Source: Streptomyces poonensis
Lineage (GTDB): Bacteria; Actinomycetota; Actinomycetes; Streptomycetales; Streptomycetaceae
DNA: 64,000 nt
NCBI RefSeq assembly: GCF_014650915.1
Contig: NZ_BMVW01000002.1
Coordinates: 186,001-250,000, forward strand
Direction: 5' to 3'
In this document: positions 58,371 to 64,000 of the stretch, piece by piece
Layout of the letters: each line of letters opens with the position of its first letter
Position numbering within the stretch: the stretch's first letter is position 1
The notes under the pieces: generated by a model
What the model was told of the DNA's origin: nothing
Database searches by the model: none
The model's input: the letters and a program-made list of their open reading frames with translations, nothing else
Made by a program: the position numbers and the translations under genes

Positions 58371-58964
58371 ATGACCCCTACTGATCCCAAGGCCGACCTC
58401 CACTTCTACCTGCAGTCCGCCCGCGACGCCCTGCTGTGGAAGCTCGAAGGGCTCTCGGAGTACGACATCCGCCGCCCGATGACGCCGACCGGCACCAACC
58501 TCCTGGGCATGGTGAAGCACGTCGCCAGTGTGGAGTTGGGCTATCTCGGTGACGTCTTCGGGCGGCCGTCCGGCGAGCCGCTGCCCTGGATCGAGGACGG
58601 CGCCGAGTCCAACGCGGACATGTGGGCCACCGCCGACGAGTCGCGCGAGGAGATCGTGGGGCTCTACCGCCGGGCGTGGGCACACGCGGACGCGACGATC
58701 GACGCGCTGCCGCTGGACACGGTCGGCAGGGTGCCGTGGTGGCCGAGCGGCAAGAACGAGGTGACGTTGCACCACGCAGTGGTGCGCGTGATAGCCGACA
58801 CGCACCGGCACGCCGGCCACGCCGACATCGTCCGGGAACTCATCGACGGCGCCGTCGGGATGAACGAGGGCCGGGACAACATGGTGCCGGGCGACGCGGC
58901 GTGGTGGGAGAACTACCGGAACCGGCTGGAGCGCGCGGCCCGGGAGGCCGACGGGAAGGCCTGA
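58371..58964 (+). CDS. DinB-family (DUF664) protein
   Basis: This 197-residue four-helix protein starts MTPTDPKADLHFYLQSARDA and has the DinB metal site: His in MVKHVASVELGYL, and His-xxx-His in VIADTHRHAGHADIVRELID. The DUF664 subgroup is linked to bacillithiol/mycothiol-dependent chemistry, but no reaction can be assigned. It is convergent with a VOC gene whose stop lies 2 bp away. Confidence 0.9.
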   Translation: MTPTDPKADLHFYLQSARDALLWKLEGLSEYDIRRPMTPTGTNLLGMVKHVASVELGYLGDVFGRPSGEPLPWIEDGAESNADMWATADESREEIVGLYRRAWAHADATIDALPLDTVGRVPWWPSGKNEVTLHHAVVRVIADTHRHAGHADIVRELIDGAVGMNEGRDNMVPGDAAWWENYRNRLERAAREADGKA

Positions 58965-58966
58965 CC

Positions 58967-59377
58967 TCAGGTGTCCGACGCCGGTCGGGCACCCGGCCCG
59001 GTGGGCACCCAGAGGCAGAACGGGTGGCCCACCGGGTCGTACAGGACGCGTACGTCGTCCTGGGGCTGGAGGTCCGCGAGCGTCGCGCCCAGGGCGAGGG
59101 CGTGCTCGACACCTGCCGTCAGGTCGTCCACCTCGATGTCCAGGTGCATCATCATCTGCTGCCCGGACGGGCCGGTGGGCCATCGTGGGCGGGTGAACCG
59201 CGGTTCGGTCTGGAAGGACAGCCCGGCCGTGCCGTCGGGCGGTGCGATCTCGGCCCAGCCCGGTTCCTCCTTCTTCGTCGGCCAGCCGAGCAGAGCCCGG
59301 TAGAAGCGCGCGAGTTCGTGGGCGTTCGGCGCGTCGAGGGTGGTGGCGGACAACGTGTAGCGCGGCAGGGACTCCAT
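58967..59377 (-). CDS. VOC-family (glyoxalase/dioxygenase fold) protein
   Basis: This 136-residue protein has two beta-alpha-beta-beta-beta modules: LSATTLDAPNAHELARFYRA then LLGWPTKKEEPGWAEIAPPD, and MMMHLDIEVDDLTAGVEHAL then VRVLYDPVGHPFCLWVPTGP. His in MHLDIEV and the DPVGHPFCLW block are the usual metal and core positions. Members include glyoxalases, extradiol dioxygenases and antibiotic-binding proteins. The stop is 2 bp from the convergent DinB gene. Function unknown. Confidence 0.87.
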   Translation of the reverse strand: MESLPRYTLSATTLDAPNAHELARFYRALLGWPTKKEEPGWAEIAPPDGTAGLSFQTEPRFTRPRWPTGPSGQQMMMHLDIEVDDLTAGVEHALALGATLADLQPQDDVRVLYDPVGHPFCLWVPTGPGARPASDT

Positions 59378-59672
59378 GCTCTGCGGCTGCCCGGTTCCGG
59401 CGCCGGGACGCAGCCGTCCGTTCGGTGTCGTGACCGCGTGCTCCTCCGCGTCCGTGCCGTGGCTTCGCGTTCGGCCCTGTCCGGCGCCGTGGCTCCGCCC
59501 CCCTCCATGTCCGGTTACGTATCATCCGCCCCGTGAAGCCCGGTGAGCGCTGTCTGTCCCTCTATGCTTCAGCTGCTCCTCGCCCGCCATTCAACTCCGG
59601 TGGACAGTCTCACTGCCGTCGGCCGACCTGGGCCGGTGTTCCACCTGCCGGAACTACGGAGGTGCCACAGCA
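59378..59672. other. Intergenic region before the secreted phosphoesterase
   Basis: About 295 bp between divergent genes with no convincing gene. TATCAT at 59518 and TATGCT near 59563 are -10-like. The leader ends with GGAGGTG (59658-59664), 8-9 nt before ATG 59673. GTTCCACC at 59637-59644 recalls one PHO-box unit, but I cannot see the second direct repeat required, so I do not call a PHO box. Confidence 0.4.
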
Positions 59673-61631
59673 ATGCCCCTGTCCCGCCCCCGCTTCGGAC
59701 GCACCCGTGCCGGGATCGTCGCGCTCGGCGCGACGGCCCTCGCGGGTTCGACCGCCCTCGCCCTGACGGTGCAGGCCGCCGCGTCCGCCGCCCCGTCCGC
59801 CACCGCCGCCGCGACGACGACCGCGTCCGCGTCCGCCGCCCGCGGTGCCGACTGGGACGAGACCGCGTACCGCGGCCACATCGAGGTCGTTCCGGCCGAC
59901 GGTGACAGTACGGAGAAGAAGACCACGGACGACGGCCGGCCGGTGATCGAGGGCCGGGTGTTCCTCGACAGCGACCGCGACAGCAGCAGCCGCGGCGGCC
60001 GCGACCGCGGTGTGGCGGGCGTGCAGGTCTCCAACGGCCGTGACGTCGTGACCACCGACCGCCAGGGCCGCTACGAGCTGCCCGCGTTCGACAACATGAC
60101 CGTCTTCATCACCCAGCCCGCCGGCTACCAGGTGCCCGTCGACGACAGCAACGTCGCCCAGTTCCACTACAACCACCTGCCCGCCGGTTCCCCCGAGCTG
60201 CGCTACGGCGGCATCGAGCCGACCGGGCCCCTGCCGAAGGCCGTCAACTTCCCGCTGGTGAAGAGCAGGGCGACCGCCTCCATGCAGCAGAACTGCGTCA
60301 TCGCGGGCGACCTCCAGACGTACAACAAGAAGGAGGTCGGCTACGCGCGCGCCGGTGCCATCGCCGACCTGTCGAAGCGCGACGACCACCAGGGCTGCGG
60401 CCCGCTGTTCATCGGTGACGTGGTCGGCGACGACCTGTCCCTCTACCCGGACGTCAAGGGCCTGACCAAGGAACTCAACGGCCCGGTGCGCTTCCTGCCC
60501 GGCAACCACGACCTCGACTACGACGCCGAGACCGCCGAGCACTCCTTCGACACCTTCCGTCAGCACCTGGCCCCGACGTACTACTCGTACGACGCCGGCC
60601 GCACCCACGTGGTCGCCCTCAACACCGTGCGCTACCCGTGCACCCCGGACGTCGACAACGCGGACGGCAAGCACCCCGAGTGCAACGACCCGGAGAACAG
60701 CCCCGCGTACAACGGGCGGCTCGGCGAGCGGCAGCTGGCCTGGCTGAAGGCGGACCTGGCCCGGGTGCCGAAGAACAAGCTGGTCGTCGTGGCGAGCCAC
60801 ATCCCGCTGCTGACCTTCGCCGACGAGGGCAGCCCCCGGCACCAGACGGACGAGCTGCTTGAGGTCTACGAGCTGCTGAAGGGCCGCAAGGCGGTCGCCG
60901 TGGCGGGTCACACCCACAGCGTCGAGAACATGAAGACCGGTGACCTGTTCAAGGGCTGGAAGGACATCTTCGGCATCGACGGCCTGCCCTTCCCGCACAT
61001 CACGGCCGGTGCCATCGCCGGTGACTGGTACTCCGGGCAGCTGACCGAGAACGGCTACCCGGTCGCCGTCGGCCGTGACGGCGCTCTGCCGGGTGCGCTG
61101 ACGCTGAACGTGAACGGCAACCGGTTCAAGGAGCGTTTCACCGTCACCGGGCGGGACGACGACTTCCAGATGCAGCTCGGCGTCAACTCGCCGACGTACC
61201 GGGACTGGTACGTGGAGCGCCAGGCGTGGAACAAGACCAAGGAGGGTGCGGCCCCGGAGCTCGCCGACACCGGCGTCGTCACCCGCGACGACCTCGCCGG
61301 CACCACCTGGCTGACCACCAACTTCTTCATGGGATCCACCGGTTCCTCCGTCGAGGTCAGCATCGACGGCGGCAAGGCGCGCAAGGCCGTGCGCACCCAG
61401 CGGGCGCGGGGTGAGGACCAGCTGGTCGGGCCGGAGTGGTCCGACCCGGTCGCCGTCGCCCAGCAGCTCGTCAACGGTGGCAGCGTCGCCGACCGGTCGA
61501 TGCACCTGTGGCGGCTGGAGCTGCCCGCCGGACTCAGGACGGGCACGCACCGGGCCGAGGTGACGGCGACCGACTCCTACGGCCGCCGGTTCACCGAGAC
61601 GATGACGTTCGAGGTGGCGGACCGGCGGTGA
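59673..61631 (+). CDS. Secreted calcineurin-like metallophosphoesterase
   Basis: This 652-residue protein has an N-terminal signal peptide with a basic start (RPRFGRTRAGIVALGATALA) and Ala/Thr-rich linker. An N-terminal beta domain (IEGRVFLDSDRDSSSRG then VAGVQVSNGRDVVTTDRQGR, MetallophosN-like) follows. The catalytic core has CVIAGDLQTYNKKE, IGDVVGDD, LPGNHDLDYD, VVVASHIPLLTF and AVAGHTHSVEN, i.e. the GDxxx-GDxx(D)-GNHD-H-GHTH metal-ligand series. A C-terminal domain ends it. It is an extracellular phosphoesterase, probably for organic phosphate scavenging. GGAGG precedes ATG 59673. The large minus-strand frame opposite is a shadow. Confidence 0.93.
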   Translation: MPLSRPRFGRTRAGIVALGATALAGSTALALTVQAAASAAPSATAAATTTASASAARGADWDETAYRGHIEVVPADGDSTEKKTTDDGRPVIEGRVFLDSDRDSSSRGGRDRGVAGVQVSNGRDVVTTDRQGRYELPAFDNMTVFITQPAGYQVPVDDSNVAQFHYNHLPAGSPELRYGGIEPTGPLPKAVNFPLVKSRATASMQQNCVIAGDLQTYNKKEVGYARAGAIADLSKRDDHQGCGPLFIGDVVGDDLSLYPDVKGLTKELNGPVRFLPGNHDLDYDAETAEHSFDTFRQHLAPTYYSYDAGRTHVVALNTVRYPCTPDVDNADGKHPECNDPENSPAYNGRLGERQLAWLKADLARVPKNKLVVVASHIPLLTFADEGSPRHQTDELLEVYELLKGRKAVAVAGHTHSVENMKTGDLFKGWKDIFGIDGLPFPHITAGAIAGDWYSGQLTENGYPVAVGRDGALPGALTLNVNGNRFKERFTVTGRDDDFQMQLGVNSPTYRDWYVERQAWNKTKEGAAPELADTGVVTRDDLAGTTWLTTNFFMGSTGSSVEVSIDGGKARKAVRTQRARGEDQLVGPEWSDPVAVAQQLVNGGSVADRSMHLWRLELPAGLRTGTHRAEVTATDSYGRRFTETMTFEVADRR

Positions 61632-61676
61632 GCCGCGGGCCGCACCACGGCCCCACCCGTCACCGGGACACCTGAC

Positions 61677-61720
61677 GGCACGGCCCGGGCACCTCGTACG
61701 AGCGGTGCCCGGGCCGTGCC
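61677..61720. terminator. Strong terminator after the phosphoesterase gene
   Basis: A perfect 17-bp stem (GGCACGGCCCGGGCACC / GGTGCCCGGGCCGTGCC) around a 10-nt loop lies 46 bp after the stop at 61631 and 101 bp before the convergent XRE stop. It is the longest perfect hairpin in the window. Confidence 0.9.
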
Positions 61721-61820
61721 GTACCCCTGCGCGCGACGTCCCGGCGGTGCGCCGGGCCGGCGACCGGGGCGTGGTCATGCGCAGGGACACCACCGTGGTG
61801 GGAGAGCATCTGACGGACCG

Positions 61821-62684
61821 TCAGCCGGTCGCGCCGAACTGGCCGTTGCCCACGACACCCAGCAGGGCGAGCCGTTCGGCGGTGCCACTGCCCGCGGGCG
61901 GGGTGCACAGGACCACACGCTGGTCGCCCTCCGGGGCGAGCAGCACCTGGCAGTCCAGCTCGATCTCGCCGATCAGCGGGTGCACGAGGCGCATGCGTGA
62001 GGCCCGTCGTACGGCTACCTCGTGCAGTTCCCAGAGACCGGCGAACTCGTCGCTGGCCTTCCGCAGCCGTTCCACCAGGCGCGTCGCGACGGGGTCACCC
62101 ATGCGCCGGCCCACGGCCGCCCTCAGGTCGGCCACGTGCAGCCGGCTGTAGTGGTCGTGCTCGTCGGCCGGGTACGCGGCGCGCTGGGCAGGGTCGGTGA
62201 ACCATCGCCACACCACGTTGCGCCCGTGTTCGGACACCGTGCACACACCGCCCAGCAGGGCCTCGGCCATGGCGTTCTGGGCGAGGACGTCGCCGAGGTC
62301 GCCGAGCACCTGCACCGGTGTGGCCGGCAGCCGGTCCAGCAGGTGCAGCAGCGCGGGACTCACATGGTCGCCGCTGATCCGGCCCGCGGGCGGGCGGCGG
62401 CCCGCGAGGACGTGGAGATGGTCGCGTTCGTCGGAGCTCAGGCGCAGGGCGCGGGCCAGCGCGGCGAGCATCTGGGGTGACGGCTGCGGGCCGCGGCCCT
62501 GTTCCAGACGGATGTAGTAGTCGGCGGACATGCCGGCGAGCTGGGCGACCTCCTCCCGGCGCAGGCCCGGCGTGCGGCGCCGGGGACCGGCCGGCAGGCC
62601 CACGTCCCGCGGACGTACCCGCTCCCGGGAACGGCGCAAGAAGTCGGCGAGTCCGGCTCGGTCGATCGTCATGCCGAGCATCAT
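61821..62684 (-). CDS. XRE-family helix-turn-helix regulator with MmyB-like ligand domain
   Basis: This 287-residue protein from ATG 62684 (GGGGAG upstream) has an N-terminal HTH (RTPGLRREEVAQLAGMSADY then YIRLEQGRGPQPSPQMLAAL). The MmyB-like C-terminal domain (LLDRLPATPVQVLGDLGDVL, WELHEVAVRRASRMRLVHPL) binds a fatty-acid-like ligand in related structures. It is divergent from an alpha/beta hydrolase, its probable target; such pairs are very common in Streptomyces. Confidence 0.93.
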   Translation of the reverse strand: MMLGMTIDRAGLADFLRRSRERVRPRDVGLPAGPRRRTPGLRREEVAQLAGMSADYYIRLEQGRGPQPSPQMLAALARALRLSSDERDHLHVLAGRRPPAGRISGDHVSPALLHLLDRLPATPVQVLGDLGDVLAQNAMAEALLGGVCTVSEHGRNVVWRWFTDPAQRAAYPADEHDHYSRLHVADLRAAVGRRMGDPVATRLVERLRKASDEFAGLWELHEVAVRRASRMRLVHPLIGEIELDCQVLLAPEGDQRVVLCTPPAGSGTAERLALLGVVGNGQFGATG

Positions 62685-62837
62685 GCCGAAAGCTCCCCTC
62701 GCTCAACCAGGGACTGCCGGTCCCAGGGTCGGGAAGGCTCTCCCGGCGCCTGCGCCCCGGCCGCACTGTGGGACGGGCCGGAGCGGCACCGCCCCGGCCG
62801 GCAGCCACCGCAGTCGACACCCCCAGGGAGCGTCTCC

Positions 62838-63635
62838 ATGGCCACCGTCACCGTCAACGGCGCCCGGGTCCACTACGAGCGGACCGGCTCGGGCCCCGCG
62901 CTCGTCCTGGTCCACGGCACCGGATCGGCGGGTGCCGCCGTCAACTGGGGGCAGACCGCCCCCAGGTTCACCCCGCACCGCACCGTCGTCACCCCCGACC
63001 TGTCGGGCACCGAAGCCACCACCGACGACGGTGCTCCCCTCACCACCGAAGGACTCGCCGCGCAGGTCCTCGCCGTCATCGAGGACGCGGCGGACAGACC
63101 GGCCGACCTGCTGGGCTTCTCGATGGGCGCCACGGTCGCCGCCGCCGTCGCGGCGCTCCGCCCCGACCTCGTACGACGGCTGGTCCTGGTGGCCGGCTGG
63201 GCGCACACCGACGGCGACGCGTACCTGCGCAGCCTCTTCACCCTCTGGCGGGACCTCGGCACGACCGACCCCGCCTCCTTCGGCCGCGCCGTGGCGATGA
63301 CCGGCTTCAGCCGGGATTTCCTCAACTCCATCGGCCGCGACCGGTTCGAGGCCCTGATCCCCAACATGCCGCCCACGCCGGGCACCCTGCGCCACATCGC
63401 CTACGACCTCCAGGTGGACATCCGGCCGCTGCTCGCCCGCGTCCGGGCCCCCACCCTTGTCATCGGCTGTGCCCAGGACATCACGGTCCCGGTCGAGCAC
63501 AGCCGCGCTCTGCACGCCGCGATCCCGGGCAGCGGCTACGCCGAGATCGACTCGGGCCATGTGGCGTTCTTCGAACAGGAGGACGTCTTCGTCAAGCTCG
63601 TGACCGACTTCGTCGATCAGAGCACCACCCGGTAG
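62838..63635 (+). CDS. Alpha/beta hydrolase
   Basis: This 265-residue protein starts at ATG 62838 after GGGAG. It has the oxyanion hole VHGTGSAGAAVNWGQTAPRF, the nucleophile elbow DLLGFSMGATVAAAVAALRP (GFSMGA), an acid near VIGCAQDITVPVEHSRALHA and the catalytic His in DSGHVAFFEQ. It is divergent from the MmyB-like regulator and probably hydrolyses or senses the same ester-type compound. Its last 19 bases overlap the convergent phosphodiesterase gene. Confidence 0.92.
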   Translation: MATVTVNGARVHYERTGSGPALVLVHGTGSAGAAVNWGQTAPRFTPHRTVVTPDLSGTEATTDDGAPLTTEGLAAQVLAVIEDAADRPADLLGFSMGATVAAAVAALRPDLVRRLVLVAGWAHTDGDAYLRSLFTLWRDLGTTDPASFGRAVAMTGFSRDFLNSIGRDRFEALIPNMPPTPGTLRHIAYDLQVDIRPLLARVRAPTLVIGCAQDITVPVEHSRALHAAIPGSGYAEIDSGHVAFFEQEDVFVKLVTDFVDQSTTR

Positions 63636-64000
63636 TGGGTGGTCAGGCGCCGGTCGCCGCCCAGGACGTGGAAGGCGAGGCCGGGCGGCTGGTCGCGGTC
63701 CGCGGGGCGGTCGCCCTCCCAGGGCATGCGCAGGGTCCAGGTGACGGCCGGTCCGACGATCAGGGGACGGCCGGCGAAGGTGGAGGCGGCCGCCGTGTGG
63801 GCGTGTCCGGTCAGGACGGCGACGACCTGCGGGTACGCCTCCAGCAGGGCGGCCAGCTCTCCGGGCTGTTCGAGCATGCAGGAGTCGGGCAGCGGGTGGT
63901 GGAGCGCGACCGGCGGCTGATGGAAGGCGATCAGTGCGGGGGTGTCCTGGGGCAGCCCGGCGAGTCGGGTGCCGATCCAGTCGAGCGTCTCCGGGTCGAG
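63617..64000 (-). CDS. CpdA-like metallophosphoesterase, C-terminal part (cut by window end)
   Basis: The visible 127 residues from the window edge contain LPQDTPALIAFHQPPVALHH (a metal-ligand His of calcineurin-like enzymes), PQVVAVLTGHAHTAAASTFA (GHAHT, the last metal-ligand motif) and a terminal beta-rich segment ending HYRVVL. This fits the 3',5'-cAMP phosphodiesterase CpdA type. The N-terminal GDxx/GNHD motifs lie beyond base 64000. The stop overlaps the alpha/beta hydrolase stop by 19 bp on the opposite strand. Confidence 0.85.
   Translation of the reverse strand, partial: LDPETLDWIGTRLAGLPQDTPALIAFHQPPVALHHPLPDSCMLEQPGELAALLEAYPQVVAVLTGHAHTAAASTFAGRPLIVGPAVTWTLRMPWEGDRPADRDQPPGLAFHVLGGDRRLTTHYRVVL

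Noticed and set aside
59630..59672. PHO box before the secreted phosphoesterase
   Set aside because: Only one unit-like GTTCCACC is visible; a PHO box needs at least two 11-bp direct repeats.

Overview
The window is about 72% G+C, with strongly G/C-biased third codon positions, GTG/TTG starts and AGGAGG-type ribosome binding sites. It carries actinomycete hallmarks: an F420-type LLM oxidoreductase, mycothiol-linked MDMPI-fold and DinB proteins, an LAXTG cell-wall sorting signal and an ECF41 sigma factor. It is best read as accessory sequence from a Streptomyces chromosome arm. It holds many transporter/regulator pairs, no ribosomal, tRNA or core biosynthetic genes, and three places where deletions fused gene fragments.

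Layout. 1-3 kb: LysR regulator, acid-sugar dehydratase and KdgD (hexarate catabolism). 3-4.4 kb: MerR regulator facing a truncated flavin monooxygenase that runs into an IS110-family relic and a Gfo/Idh fragment. 4.7-10 kb: cupin, NAD(P)-binding protein, two drug-type MFS pumps and HxlR. 10-15 kb: sugar region with Gfo/Idh/MocA, GH42 and LacI relics joined head to head, and GH43. 15-19 kb: AraC, MFS, and an AhpD-like protein plus ECF41 sigma factor with a textbook ECF41 promoter. 18.8-22.7 kb: rifamycin-associated element (RAE), Rgt-like glycosyltransferase and HelD/HelR helicase. 22.7-34.9 kb: aldo/keto reductase with its regulator, LAXTG-anchored DUF1254/DUF1214 protein, small proteins, PPK2, a CmlR-type chloramphenicol exporter behind a possible leader peptide, and hydrolases. 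34.9-37.6 kb: two MpaB/DUF2236 proteins and a DUF6230/aldehyde dehydrogenase fusion relic. 37.7-49.4 kb: TetR/acyl-CoA dehydrogenase pair, then a six-gene minus-strand beta-oxidation operon (AMACR-like, LLM, acyl-CoA dehydrogenase, thiolase, FadB-like, FadD-like) facing its TetR regulator across two matching operators. 49.4-55.6 kb: MarR with MFS, then TetR with MFS and GH3. 55.8-64 kb: secreted serine hydrolase, HXXEE protein, DinB, VOC, secreted calcineurin-like phosphoesterase, XRE regulator, alpha/beta hydrolase and a CpdA-like phosphodiesterase cut by the window end.

How the parts work together. The strongest functional unit is the RAE-Rgt-HelR block. A 20-bp element matching my memory of the RAE sits 57 bp before a GT1 glycosyltransferase of the type that inactivates rifampicin, followed by a HelD-like RNA polymerase remodeller of the type that displaces rifamycins. 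It reads as a drug-inactivation plus target-protection cassette. The second clear unit is the fatty-acid operon, whose AMACR-like gene suggests methyl-branched acyl-CoA substrates. Many regulatory sites below are palindromes or promoter-like spacings read by eye; they are observations, not tested sites.
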